Notes under the pieces: generated by a model
Seen by the model: the letters and a program-made list of their open reading frames with translations, nothing else
What the model was told of the DNA's origin: nothing
Database searches by the model: none
Position numbers and translations under genes: made by a program
Shown: positions 30,286-41,979 of the stretch, piece after piece
Numbering within the stretch: the first letter of the stretch is position 1
Layout of the letters: every line of letters begins with the position of its first letter
Assembly: GCA_907165135.1 (NCBI GenBank)
Contig: OU015568.1
Location: forward strand, 442,501-506,500
DNA: 64,000 nt
DNA from: Oikopleura dioica
Taxonomy: Eukaryota > Chordata > Appendicularia > Copelata > Oikopleuridae
Direction: 5' to 3'

Positions 30286-31836
30286 ATGGAGTGCCAGTCA
30301 AGGCCGTCGATTCCGTCAAGATTCAAGGTGCAGATCTTGCCCAATTCACTTGAAAAAAAGGCTTTCTGTAAGTAAAGAACTGAAAAATTTTATCATTCCT
30401 ATCCGTCAGTTATTTTCCTCTTATAACTTGAACTAAAATTTCTTTCCAAAAATACTCAAATTGGAATTATTTATAAACCAAATTGGACAGTTGACTTGTT
30501 ATAAAATTGATTACAAAAGAAGTTCCGAGCAATTTCTCAATTAACTATTTTCAGCATCAACAGAAGCCCGATTCAAAGATTCAAATATCTCAGAAACCCC
30601 TGGTCCAGGAGCGTACTCAAATCAGAAGGATTGGGGAGTCGGTGAATCGCCATCTTTTGGAAAGCGTGGAACTGGCTATTTCGCCTCGCAATCAAGGTTG
30701 TTTTTATCAATTGTTTTATTGCTGAAGTTGTTATATAAATATGTCTTCGGCTATTGAATACCGCATTTTATAACATTGAAACTCGGGGACAAGACGCTAA
30801 TCTCTCATATAAAGCAATGAACATACAAGGCAATAAATAGTGTTCACGGTATCACAATAATTTTCCAGCGACTTGAATCTAATAAAATCGGACAAAGGCG
30901 TCTTTTAATTCTGAGTTCACGCGCTTAACTCTAGGTTGATGTAAACCTTTTAGGCGTTTACCTCGGATGAAGAAGCAGGGTGGCCCGTCAGCAAGTACTT
31001 ACGCGATTTCAACAAATTTTTCGGATAGAAAAGATTTCTCCCGAGCTTATAGCTACGGTTTTCAGATCCCAAGAACCCAGGTAAAGAAGACTTTGAAAAT
31101 CTAAATCAATTTTTACTCAAAGCCAATCAAAAAAATTGCCGAGAAAACTCCTGCTCCGAACAAATACGATCCTGTCAAGGTAAAAAATAGGCTGTTTACC
31201 CATTTATTTATCCTCTTCTAGAGCTTGCAAAACCTGGAAAAATCACAAGGAACCACTTCTGTATTCAAAAGCAAAAGCAAAAGGGGACTGAAGACCAGTG
31301 CTTCTTCCACTGTTGCGCCAAATGCATACAATCCAAAGCCGCTGGAAAAGAAATCCTCTACTATGAACTGGTTTAGAGATACTGCTGAGCGATTCCCTTT
31401 GAAAAATGAGTACTCAGGTAACGATAACTAAATAAATCAGCGTTTATCTCAATTTCTAGATGGGCCAGGACCGGCAGCGTACTCCAGCAGCACAAATCTG
31501 AAAGCTTCAAAAAGCAATACAACGAATCAACCATGCAGAGGATGGAATCTTATTTCCGCTCCAGCATTGCCAGTTGACAAACCAGGTCCTCTTCCTGGAC
31601 CGGGGCAATATGGTAAAGGATGTTTTTTTGTTCTCAGTCTTATTTGTTTATTAGATGTTGGGGTCTACAAATCCCCAGTTAAAGAATCCATGGGAAGCTA
31701 CATGTTCAAATCCAACTCATCCCGACTAACCAAGGCAAAGATTGCAAGTCAACCCGGCCCGGGAGCCTACACGCCGAAAGAATTCGAGCGTTTTTCTTAC
31801 AGACATCCAGCAAGCAATCACTTCGTCGCTGCGTAA
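30286..31836 (+). CDS. sperm-tail PG-rich repeat protein (STPG/ODF3-like)
   Basis: Seven exons (30286-30367, 30555-30696, 30954-31080, 31123-31179, 31222-31417, 31460-31612, 31655-31836) encode 312 residues. Pro-Gly-rich SHIPPO-type repeats recur: ETPGPGAYSNQKDWG near residue 40, APNKYDPVK near 130, DGPGPAAYSSST near 200, LPGPGQYDVGVYKSP near 245 and QPGPGAYTPKEFERF near 285. Such proteins associate with axonemal or sperm-tail microtubules; STPG1 has a similar length. All phases agree. Cilia or sperm function is inferred from the family. Confidence 0.85.
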
Positions 31837-32019
31837 ATTCTTCTTACTCTCTTTTACATTTTTATAATTAATATAAATATTTTTGTACACTTTATATTCA
31901 TTTATTTTTGAATGATCAAACATATGTCAAAATCGTCAAGCATAACGACGAAGATGAAAATACAAGAAGATCGAAATATTCTGATGTATTGTTAATATTA
32001 TTAGTTTTCTTTTGCCACG

Positions 32020-32115
32020 TCGTTTTCAAATTCACGGCCGCGGGTAAAACTCGCCGTCGCCCGGGGCGCGCTTGAGTCGGTGCATTGCCTCGGGCCGATA
32101 ATTCTCCTGCTGCAT
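32020..32115 (+). promoter_or_regulatory. GC-rich block upstream of PCSK2
   Basis: A stretch rich in CpG (GCCGCGGGTAAAACTCGCCG, then GCCCGGGGCGCGC) within AT-rich DNA, followed at 32131 by a GTGAGT donor. It may be promoter or a 5' untranslated exon of the convertase gene. Confidence 0.35.
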
Positions 32116-32243
32116 TGCGCTCAGCTATCGGTGAGTTCTACCCATTCTTTTCATTCTTTTGAATTGTTGTTTTTGGTAAATCCGGAGAGAAATCAACAAC
32201 GACTCATCTTGTAAAGAAATTTTTTCAGATTGGGAGACAGTCG

Positions 32244-35200
32244 ATGAAACAATGCCTTGGCCTTTTAGGGCTGTTCAGCCCTGTCAAAAGGTTTAAAAAT
32301 TTGATAAGTTTTGAAGTTAAAGGAGAATTTAGTGGCTATTTAACGAATAATTTTGTTGTCGAACTTCAACCTGAATATCTTCCTGAAACTCAATCTCTTC
32401 TCAAGGTATCCTTATTTTATAAATATAAATCAGATAGCTCTATTTTTTCTTTTTGATTATAAAAATGAGCGGTTAAGATGGTCGTTATCGATTTTTATCT
32501 CGCCTAAACCTGACCTTAATTGAGCAAATTCAAGCGTGTTTTTAAGCCACAAAAGTGGGTATAATTATAAATGAGGTCATTATTATATTACCGAAGCCCA
32601 GAATGCATCTTTCATTCGGTCAATGAAAGAATGTATGCCAGTGATTGGCCCGATCGATCGATCCCTCAGCCAGCTTCTGTTTCGGATCTCCGTCAAGTCC
32701 CATTTGAAAGCCCGAGGCTTGAAGGCTTTAATTATTGACGGGAGTAATCTGTTGGTTAACATTGAATTTTAGCGACATGGATTGGAAGTGCGATCGGTTC
32801 CGGATGGACTTCTTGGGGAGAATACCTTTTTGCTCAAGCGATCTGGCATGCCAAATTTGCTCAAGAAAAGGTATACTTTCTAGGGTGCGGGTAAGAGCTA
32901 GGCCCTTATCTGTTCATTTTGAACAAAGTCAAAAAAATTTCGAGAAGAAAATTTTTTTTTCGCAATAAAAAATTCTATAATAAGCATTCTCGATAAGTTT
33001 GAAATAAGAACCAATAAAATTGTCTGCTAGACAAATTGTAGCAAGGCCTTTTGTACAGAGACAGACACTCTGAGCAAGAACTGTTTAATAATTAATGATA
33101 GAATCTGATTCTTCTGCGTACTGAGCGTGTCAGAGTCTTTACTTATTGTTTCCACTAGCCAAGCAGAAAACTACATGAGGGAACTTGCACGCGACTACAG
33201 AATCCGCCGTACATATCCAATGGAGCCTCTGAGGCGTGACAAACGCGGCATGCGAGGGGATACCTTTGAACCGGATACACGGGCAAAGGGTGGCTATCAC
33301 GGTCAGGTTAGTGCATTTTTTCGTTTTCGTTTTTCGTTTTCGTCATCAATTATTCCATCTTTTGCGCTGCGCAAAAGTAAGGCCGATAGTCTGACAACAA
33401 TCGGATAAGCGCTGCTGACGTCAGCATAAATATAATTAAAACGCTTCTTCAATGATTTTTTCAGGATCCTCTGTGGAACGCTGAGTGGTACATTCAAAAC
33501 ACCGGACAAGATGATGGAACACCTGGACTTGATTTGAATGTGACTCATGTCTGGCAGCGGGGATTTACTGGCAGAGGAGTTACAGTCGCGATTCTCGATG
33601 ATGGAGTTGATTACAACCATCCTGATCTCTTCCCGAATTACAGGTTCGATTAGCAACTAGATAATGGAATAAAGCAATATTCTAGCCCGGAAGACTCGTG
33701 GGACTTCTCCGGCAACGACCCGTATCCCTACCCCCGTTGGACTTCAAACGGCTTCAACAGCCATGGAACCCGCTGCGCAGGTGAAATCGCTGCCGTCGCT
33801 GACAATGGAATCTGCGGAGTCGGCATCGCATACAACTCGAAGGTAAAAAATATATAAATTGATGGCTAGACGTTGATCGTAAAGGAGGATGTTGTGAATA
33901 AATGATGTTCAGATCGCGGCAGTACGTATGCTCGATCAACCCTACATGACGGATGCGATCGAAGCGAGTTCCATGGGCTTTAGGCCGCAGAATATTGATA
34001 TTTACAGGTAACAATTATGATTTGTACAACATCAAAAAAAAAAAACCATAATTAGTTTCTATGCTTTAAATTATGGATTTTTTTCTTTTGTGGCGTTTCT
34101 GACAACTTTGAGTTATCATTAGCTCGTTCAAAAGATCGCTCGGGGCTTTATCTAAGAATTATCTATGAATTTCAAACAGGTTAAAAATGTTCTATCAAAA
34201 TAAGTCATTGAACCTTCAGCGCGTCCTGGGGGCCAACAGATGATGGAAAAACTGTCGATGGTCCCCGAGAGCTCACCCTCCAAGCTATGCGAGACGGAGT
34301 TAACAAGGGTCGAAATGGAAAAGGTACCTTTTTGATGAAATATTTTCTTATTACTCATCAGGCTCAATCTATGTGTGGGCATCCGGAGATGGAGGACCTT
34401 TCGATGATTGCAACTTAGACGGTTATGCAAGCTCCATGTGGACCATCAGGCTCGAGTTCAAAGAGAATCAACGAATTAATATATATGTGGAAAGAATATT
34501 GGCAGTTATTTACTCGATATGAAGCATTAATTCGGCTGTCAACGACGGCGAGACGGCGATCTACGACGAGTCCTGCTCCTCGATCGTCGCATCGACTTTT
34601 TCATCGGGCAAGGTCGGCGCTCGAAGCAATGCGGGCGTCGCCACCACTGATCTGTATGGCAATTGTACAATGAAGCACTCGGGTAAGTAGGCCGGCATGT
34701 CCTCGAGCGGGGGAATTACAGTTATACATCCATTAGAGAGAGATCCAGTAAATACTTTATTGACTAGTTTATTATAATATTCCAAGAACGATTCATTTGG
34801 ATACAGTATTGAACAAAGAGTATGGTAACTGTAAGCTATTTTCAATTTTAGGCACATCAGCCGCAGCGCCAGAAGCTGCTGGCGTAATCGCGCTCGCCCT
34901 CGAAGCTAATCCAGATTTGACGTGGAGGGACGTTCAGGAGGGTTTTATTATTAATCCCATAAGTCAGAGTCAATCACTTTTCCATTTCGTACCCCACTTT
35001 CAAAACTATTCCGAAAGCATCTTCTCGTTTACACATCAAAGAAGCGAACGCTTTCGGATCCGCGACACCCTTGGCAGGTCAATGGCGCTGGATTCTTATT
35101 CAACCATCTTTTCGGGTAGAAAAATTTTGGGCTCAAAAGACAATTTTTTATGAATTCAGGTTCGGAGTGATCGACGCAGGATCGCTAGTTGAAGAAGCTT

Positions 35201-36521
35201 TGAAATGGAAAAATGCGCCAGAGCGAAAATCTTGCATCGTTGGAGAAATGGAGATCGACAAAATGACATTTACAGGCGGCGAACCTGTAGAAATGTCTTT
35301 CAATACAGGTTTTTTCTTTCCTCTATCTCATCCTTTAAATTTTTTCCTAGATTCCTGCGCCGGAAAAAGCAATGAAGTAAACTACATCGAACACGTCCAA
35401 GCTTTCATTTGTACGTACTCTTCCTTGATTTCAAAAAGATCAAAACATGAATTGTAGCCGTGAAAACATCTCGACGCGGAGATTTGGCGATCAATATGAC
35501 GTCTCCTATGAGCACAAGTAGGTCTATCTTTTTCTGTTGATGACAGTTCGCCCTTGACGAGCAGACTCATTTGAGAATCTTTTTATAAATACCAGATTTA
35601 TCGGTCGAGTGAGCCAAATATAAGACTGAATCGTTCCTTCGCAAAACTCAAGTCTAGTTTTTGTTTCTCGAGGGACTCGAATTCATTCTTTGCTTCGGCA
35701 TTTTTGACTGTTTCTTCTCTTATATCCAAGAATCACATGAGCTGTCTAGAAACAGCAAGCTTTTATTAATATTAATCTCTTTATTTATCAGCTCACTCTC
35801 TTTTTGAAAAGCCTCTCTCTTTTGCCAAAGTAATAAGTGTCGATTTTGTCAAACAAAAACTGAATCGTTCCTTCGCAAAACGATTTTAAATTCAGCTTTT
35901 CGAAGAATTCGATTTCATTTTCTTCTTTGACAATAATTTTTCGATTCTCCTTCTTGTTTTGTTGGACGAAAACTCCCTCGAAAATGGGTTTTATGCCGAG
36001 AAATAATCCTCGCAAAAAGTCACGATGGATCAAAACATAGCTCCTCGACCTTTCAACTTCCCATGTTTCAACTTCCAGATTATCATTTACGATCATTTTC
36101 CAAGCTTCAAAGAAACGAACCAAGTTTTTTAACTCCTTTGACAGCACTTAGTTAAAATAAGAAAATCCATTTTTCCGCGAATAAGTTTAAGAACAAACCT
36201 TTTATAATAAATATTTGATTGATTGCGCGTTTTAAAATATTGAACAAGCAAGAACACTTACTAAATACTTCAGCGTCAAAACTTCTCCAGCCGAGGCCAA
36301 GGGATGACGATAGCGTGGTTGGGCTGAACGAATGGCCTTTCGTTTCGGTCCAGTTCTGGGGTGAGCGTTCCAGAGGAGAATGGAAGGTGCGAGTCGCCTT
36401 GAGCGAATTAACCCTGCAACAACAACAAGCCAAAGTCCTGAAATGGAAGCTCGTCATCCACGGAACCAAAGACCCCTGGAGTCACATTCCGAGCCACATG
36501 TCTGACAAAATCAAAAGTTGA
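32244..36521 (+). CDS. PCSK2: neuroendocrine convertase 2 (prohormone convertase PC2)
   Basis: Fifteen exons give 629 residues, close to vertebrate PC2. Order: short N-terminus, prodomain ([16 protein letters not shown]) with autocleavage site RRDKRG, subtilisin domain with Asp ([15 protein letters not shown]), His ([10 protein letters not shown]) and Ser ([15 protein letters not shown]), then P domain ([32 protein letters not shown]). The oxyanion position reads ASGDGG, with Asp in place of the Asn of furin: the PC2 hallmark. Exons run 32244-32405, 32773-32870, 33159-33306, 33465-33643, 33686-33842, 33913-34007, 34220-34323, 34362-34449, 34525-34682, 34852-34937, 35018-35115, 35160-35308, 35351-35410, 35458-35517, 36274-36521. 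Two introns are non-canonical: GC-AG after 34449 and GA-AG after 34937. The N-terminal signal peptide is weak as read. PC2 cuts prohormones in secretory granules. Confidence 0.95.
35788..36147 (-). CDS. possible gene nested in the last PCSK2 intron
   Basis: An open frame of about 119 codons on the opposite strand, inside the 756-nt intron 35518-36273, much longer than other introns of this gene. The translation is rich in Lys, Glu and aromatic residues ([38 protein letters not shown]) and protein-like. The frame opens with GTG; the first ATG is internal near 36097, or an upstream exon is missing. It could be a real lineage-specific gene or a fragment. Confidence 0.35.
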   Translation of the reverse strand: MLSKELKNLVRFFEAWKMIVNDNLEVETWEVERSRSYVLIHRDFLRGLFLGIKPIFEGVFVQQNKKENRKIIVKEENEIEFFEKLNLKSFCEGTIQFLFDKIDTYYFGKRERLFKKRVS

Positions 36522-36599
36522 TTTCAAATTTTTAATTATTCTTATTCTGCAGAGTCTTCAACGCAAAACTTTCTTCAATCTTTTTTCTTCACCTCGTTC

Positions 36600-37620
36600 A
36601 GTTTTTATTTTTTAATTTTTTGAATCCATGAAGTTCATCAAAACATCTTTTCATTTTTTTTTTATTTTTTACAACTTTTTTCTTCTGTCCTTCTTTCTGA
36701 TTTCTTTCCTTTTTCCGCACTGTTTGTTTATTTATTTTTTAAGAAAAAAAATCCCGCTAATTTATTACTAAAATTTATAATTAATAATTTAATATTGTGA
36801 ATTATACACTAGTCGACTAGGGTGCCATTCAAAATGTTACGCTAAAAAAATCAAAAATAATAAAAAAAATTCATCTCATCATTGCTTGTCTTAATTTCTC
36901 AAAATAAGGGTATCAGTATTTTAGTTTTCATGTATTTTTCTCGCACAGAGGGGTTATCATTTGAGCCTTTCACTTTCAGTTTTTCAAAAAAACGTTTTAA
37001 AACTCATTTCAAGGCCGATTTTCGGATAATTTTCAAAAGATTATCGAGTAAACTCTTTCAAAGTACCCTTAGTTTTCGGATAAAAAATTCTCATTTGGGC
37101 GTTATGAGCAGATGAATGACCAAGGATCGGTCGCGTGGCGCATCTTGGCGGGCTAAGGTTAATTGTTGAAACTTTCCATTAAACATTCTCCCTGCATTTT
37201 ACACTGCAACTTGAAGTCTGCAAGTTCTTTTGAGAGCCTGTTTTAAAAAATGGCAAAATTAAAATGAATGAGTCAAACAAAGGATCGATCAAGAATCTGG
37301 GATTCGGCGGCAATAGAGGTCTTGTTCGAAAAGTCTTTACGAAAACGAAAATTTTGACAAAAAGTGACAATGTTTATAATTTGCCCTGACTGTTTGTGAG
37401 TTGGAAGGGTCCAATTTTTTTTTGCTTATAAAATGAGAATTTTTTCTTAAATTTTTTTTTTATTTTTGAGTTTTGCCTTGCTCAATGTACTGGACTCAAT
37501 GTGACTGTAGCATATTTATTACACAGTGGTTAAATCACTGGGCTCCTGCTTGAGTGTGTGTTTTGTAGAGTATCTATTGCGTGAGTGAGTGATCCTTGCG
37601 GATCGTGCACAGAAAGGGCG
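36600..37620. other. intergenic, low-complexity AT-rich
   Basis: Poly-T tracts and simple AT sequence downstream of PCSK2. No gene or RNA I can support. Confidence 0.5.
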
Positions 37621-37638
37621 ATGGGAAACGCTCACTGC

Positions 37639-38147
37639 TTACATTCCGGCTTTTGCAATTGAGTCGACAACTTGCATGAATTTAGTGTCAGCAAATCTTT
37701 TTTTCTTCTTTTTGCCGAACGTTGCTGCCAATATTTTCCTTATTTTCTCCATGACTTTTTCTTGCTCCATTTTTTTCCATTCTGGGGTGCCTGGTTCTGG
37801 TTGAGGTTTGTTGTAATTGGTCTCAGGACCATCAGTATAGTCTGCATTGTCTTCCTGTCCCGCCTCGATGAGAGCGCAGAGGAAAGCGATGAACTCGATA
37901 AATTCACCGAAGGACATATTCTCGTCGAGGCCCTCGTCCAACATCATCATGAGCCCATTTGAAATATCTTTGGAGGAGAACATCTCGTCTTTATCTAAAG
38001 CTTGTTGTTAAGAAAATTTAAGCACTTTGCTAACTTACCTTGAGCCATCATCTTCAAGAGCTCTTCTTTGGAGAGCATTTTGTCATCACCAGCGTGGTCG
38101 TTGAAGATCTCAATCATCGACTTCGTCAAATCGAATATTTTTGCCAT
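37639..38147 (-). CDS. S100-type EF-hand protein
   Basis: Two exons (38147-38039 and 37994-37639, phase 1) encode 118 residues. The first half resembles an S100 N-terminal pseudo EF hand (MIEIFNDHAGDDKMLSKEEL). The second has a canonical 12-residue loop, DEGLDENMSFGE, with Asp, Gly, Asp, Asn, Ser and Glu at ligand positions, followed by FIEFIAFLCALIEA. The C-terminal tail is unusual: acidic, Pro-rich, then a basic cluster GKKKKKRFADTKF. S100 proteins are calcium-regulated partners of other proteins; the long tail is odd for the family. A clean intron with GTAAGT supports it. Confidence 0.8.
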
Positions 38148-38229
38148 CTTTGCGTTTCACAGAAGTGAATGAACTTTAGCGGAAACGCTCGATTTTATTT
38201 GTAAAATGCTTCCGGTATTATTCATTATC

Positions 38230-39005
38230 ACGCTCTTCAGTGGGTTTCAGAAATGCGCATTTTGCGCGAATATTCCACAAAATTTTTATAAATTCGCAAT
38301 CCACAAAACGCAATTTTCATGGATTTTGCGCAAAATTTCTGCGCTTTTTGCGAAGATTGGCGGATCAGATTCTCATTTATCATCGAATCAACAACTTTGG
38401 CATTAATTTGCGGAAAAAATTTCTGTATTTACACCATCTGCTCATCAGAAAGCGATTATTTTCGATTATTTTCGAGAAGTGCCGTTTCAGCCCCGTTCCT
38501 TGATCTCTTAATTAAAGGGGCTTGAGAAAGGCTTGGAAGTCTGAGTTGATCAATCTCAGTTCTACCCACACCTATTATTTAAAAAATTCATATTATCTTT
38601 GTTTTTAGCTTAATTATGGTTTTTTTTGAAAACCTTGAAAATAATTTTTATAACCTCGTTATAATGTCCCCTTTTTATAAAAATTTTAAAATTTTATCTC
38701 TTCATGTCAATTGGAAAAAAAACGGGGCGAAAATATCACAAAAATCGCAGATTTTCGCGAAATGTGCAAAAATCCCGCAGAATCAGCCTAATTCTGCATA
38801 TTGCGCGTTATTTGCGCAATCCGCAATTCCGCAAAAAACGCAAAATCCGCAAATTTTCCGCAAAATAAAGAAATTTCCATTTCCCGCAAAACTGCGCAAA
38901 ATTCCGCAAATTGCGCGATTTTCGGATTTCGCAGCGCAAAACAGCGCAAAATCGCACCCGAAAAATTCCGCAATCGTAGCGCATCGCAAAGCAAAAATTT
39001 CTGCG
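38230..39005. repeat. GCGCAAA-rich low-complexity region
   Basis: Two stretches (about 38230-38360 and 38745-39003) are made largely of short GCGCAAA / TTTTGCGC / CCGCAAA variants on both strands, giving many small overlapping palindromes. The open frames here follow from this composition and I do not call them genes. Confidence 0.6.
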
Positions 39006-39010
39006 AATAT

Positions 39011-39455
39011 AAAATAGGTGGTGGCCTAAAACGTCGTCCAGTTGCTGCATATGCGGCCTTGAACGTCTCTCCTGTTCTTGCATGTGTAGGCCTAAAACGT
39101 CTTTCCTGTTGCTGCATGTGTTGCTTAAAACGTCTTTTGGGCCCCTAGGCTAATATCTATTTTTCCTGTCTCATCGTTACGTAAGAAGCCGAGTCATCGT
39201 CGAGGCTAGCTATTATTGCTATTATTGGGCTGTTAGGCGACGTGGCTTTACCAAGCATCTCTCGACTCACTCATTCATTTAGCCTAGGGGCCCAAAAGAC
39301 GTTTTAGGCAACACATGCAGCAACAGGAAAGACGTTTTGAGCAACACATGCAGGAACAGGAAAGACGTTTTAGGCCTACACATGCAAGAACAGGAGAGAC
39401 GTTTTAGGCCGCACATGCAGCAACTGGACGACGTTTTAGGCCACCACCTATTTTA
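39011..39455. mobile_element. foldback element with iterated 33-34 bp units
   Basis: Two inverted arms (39011-39151 and 39281-39455) flank a 129-bp centre. Each arm is a run of units of the type GACGTTTTAGGCN then CACATGCAGCAACAGGAAA: four in the left arm and five in the right. The arms start and end with AAATAGGTGGTGGCC and its complement; the inner edges match as GGGCCCCTAGGCT / AGCCTAGGGGCCC. The DNA could form a long hairpin. No coding capacity that I trust. Confidence 0.75.
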
Positions 39456-39499
39456 CATCCCTGGTGACCAAATATTATAGAAAACCGTTTACAAAACCT

Positions 39500-39768
39500 T
39501 TAAAAAGCAGGAAACAAGGGATTTCTAGAACGTTTCGGATTTTACCCTCCGAGTGCCGGGATTTCAGGTTTTTTCCCGGCACAAGGAGGGTACCCGCTTT
39601 CTTGCGATCATATTGATCTCGATATTGGAATCGATCACGAAATTGGTCGCTCTGGTCCCTAAACTGATCGCGGACCTGGTCGATTTGATCCCTGAACTTG
39701 TCGATTTGGTCACGGATGTTGTCGCGGAACAGGTCGGTTTCGGAATTCGTCGGTTTCGTGCTGGCTAA
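39500..39768. repeat. short tandem repeat array with heptad-like minus frame
   Basis: Degenerate 21-24 bp repeats (for example GTCGATTTGATCCCTGAAC) run from about 39600 to 39740. Read on the minus strand they give an open FRDQIDKFRDQIDQVRDQ pattern, resembling a coiled coil; on the plus strand a hydrophobic LVDLIPELVDLVTD pattern. No start, splice site or partner exon seen. Confidence 0.4.
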
Positions 39769-40260
39769 TTTAAAAAAATGCTGATTTTATTTTTGATGAT
39801 TTGCATTATTTTACGACGTAAAATAGACGTTCATTAAAATGAAAGTACGGTCAGTTGATGTAAGAGTTTATTTCCGGTTCGAATTTAGACCCTTTGCTAT
39901 TTGGGTAATTCCGAAAAAGGGATATCAATAAGTATGTATATTTTTTGGTTTATTTTTTGGCCCGTAGTAAATATTGAGCCTCCTGAAAAGAAGAGACTTT
40001 CATTAGTATTTTAGTAAAAAGGTCTGCCGAAAAGTTTTTCCCAAAAAAATGATTTCCATTTCGGCACTGTGCATAAAAGTTTTCTTGAAAATAGGCTTCA
40101 AAATGGAAATGCTTTGCGGCATTTTTGCCGAAAAGGAAATCTCTACTACCGAAGATAGCACCTCCTATTATTAAATAACGATTTTATTTGCATTTTACAC
40201 CTTCAAAATAATAACTCGCTAAAAGCAAAACCACCATTTTTCACGCAATCCCCTGAAAGC

Positions 40261-41669
40261 ATGAAAGCCTTAGTTCCCTTTTTCACTGGAATTTCCGCCA
40301 TTGGCTGGTCCCCGGATAAGTCTATCGGTGACCCAAAAGTCCAACCATTGGACTGCTACCACTGTACTTACAGAGAGAACTCCGATGGAACCACTTTTGG
40401 AAATGAAGCTTGTCAAGACGTTTCGGACCCAGAAAAGTCGAAACCGTTCAAGATCACCATCCCGAACCGATTTTACAACGTGACCGAGCCAACTCCCGTC
40501 GTCTATCGATACGACTGCGCCACCTACTGGATCACCGGAACTCGCTACGATAGTAAGCATTGATCCTCTTCAAAATGTCAGCGACAATTTAAAGCAACTG
40601 GATCCGGGGAGACGAAAAAGACGACCTTTACGGAGCTCAAACGGGACTTCATCATGATCCCAGATTACAACCCCCTCTTCGACTACGGAAAAACCGGCGC
40701 TCGTCAAGCGGAGCTAACGATCAAGGTAAAGATTCGAGGTTAAAAATGCCGCTTTGAGATTGATAAATAGATTGATGACACTCTTTGTGGAAGCCAACAA
40801 ATGGCAAATTGCTCGAAAGCTGCTACTTATCCCGACTCGCTTTTTGCTCTTGACTTGGAGGAGCCAAGGACTGGCTTGAATAAATTAATACAAAGTTTCG
40901 CTTATTCCCGGACAAAATGTCTAGCCCTGATCATAGAGACACCGGAAAGTGCTACAAATGCGAGGGAGCCGAGTACAAAGACAAGAACAACAAGTGGCAG
41001 CATCCACAAGCGCATGAAGAAGGATGTGCAAGTCTTAATACCGATCAGCCAGTCCGACCATGTGACGTAAGATCTTATCAATCTATCCGAAAAGACTGCT
41101 GACTCATAATTTTTTATTCTAAGGCGACTTGTGAAGTTTTGTTGATGAGTGTTATGCAAGGAAAGCATGAAGATCCGGTTCTACGATTCATTCAACGAGG
41201 CTGTCTGCCGACGAACATGGATGCTCATACAGTTGCTTATCTCGAAGTCGATAGTATGTTCAAATGCAAAAAATCCCTTCCGATTGAAATTATCAAAAAA
41301 AAAATAATGGCGACAAAATTTGCGAGGGCGGCTATTCGGCCGCTGATTGGCCGGTTCGACAAATACGAGCCTCTGATTGGTCCAAATATTATAGATATTA
41401 TAGAAATATTATAGATCCAAATATTATATATAAATGATTAGAGCGAATCATTTTCGGGTCGAAAAATTTTGAAAATATAATTTTTCAAATTTTTTTTTCG
41501 AGGGAGAGCATTTTTAATGCCTATTTATCATAATTCTAGAGAAGAACAAATACAATATGGAGACATGCTACGACAGCCTTTGCAATACTGGATGCACGAA
41601 GAAGGGATGCTCTGCTGCGGGAACTACAGTCATCTCTTTATTCTTACTGATTTCATCCCTCTTTCTTAT
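40261..41669 (+). CDS. Ly6/uPAR-type GPI-anchored protein, probably two domains
   Basis: Starts with a signal peptide (MKALVPFFTGISAIG). A first Ly6-like domain begins LDCYHCTYREN in exon 40261-40552, continued in 40595-40725 and the exon at 40771 (DDTLCGSQQMANCS). A second begins GKCYKCEGAEYKD near 40950 and runs through PVRPCDATCEV near 41130 to METCYDSLCNTGCTKKGC in the last exon (from about 41540). The C-terminus is a hydrophobic tail after small residues (SAAGTTVISLFLLISSLFLI), typical of a GPI-attachment signal. Spaced cysteines support three-finger folds. The junction near 40850-40900 is uncertain and may use a GA-AG intron. The last intron (about 41252-41538) is long. Confidence 0.65.
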
Positions 41670-41979
41670 CTAAAAAACAGAATAAACCTAGGCGTATTTC
41701 TAAATTTGGGTCTCTTGAAAACGGAAAGTTCGACTTTCAAAAGTCTGAAATTTCAAATAATTTTTCGATTTAAAACAGCTTTGGGGTGTCTCGTTACCAA
41801 TTTCGTTCTTGAATTTCGTTTCATAATGAGATAATGACTTTTGTTGTGCAATCAAGAAGTCATCCCTTCAATCCGTGGACAAAATAATGATTACACGCGT
41901 CCGCGGGGAGCGTAGATAAGATATAAATATATCCCCGCGCCGCTCGGCGAAAAATATTCAGTCTGAAGATAATTTAGAA

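Noticed and set aside
37500-37620. tRNA-like sequence near GTGGTTAAATCACTGGGCTC
   Set aside because: I could not fold a cloverleaf with acceptor stem and T arm.
38206-39017. Several overlapping 60-130 codon frames
   Set aside because: They arise from GCGCAAA repeats on both strands; no splice sites or protein-like sequence.
39018-39450. CRISPR-like regularly spaced repeats
   Set aside because: The units are contiguous and mirrored in two arms, without variable spacers, in a clearly eukaryotic context; it is a foldback repeat.
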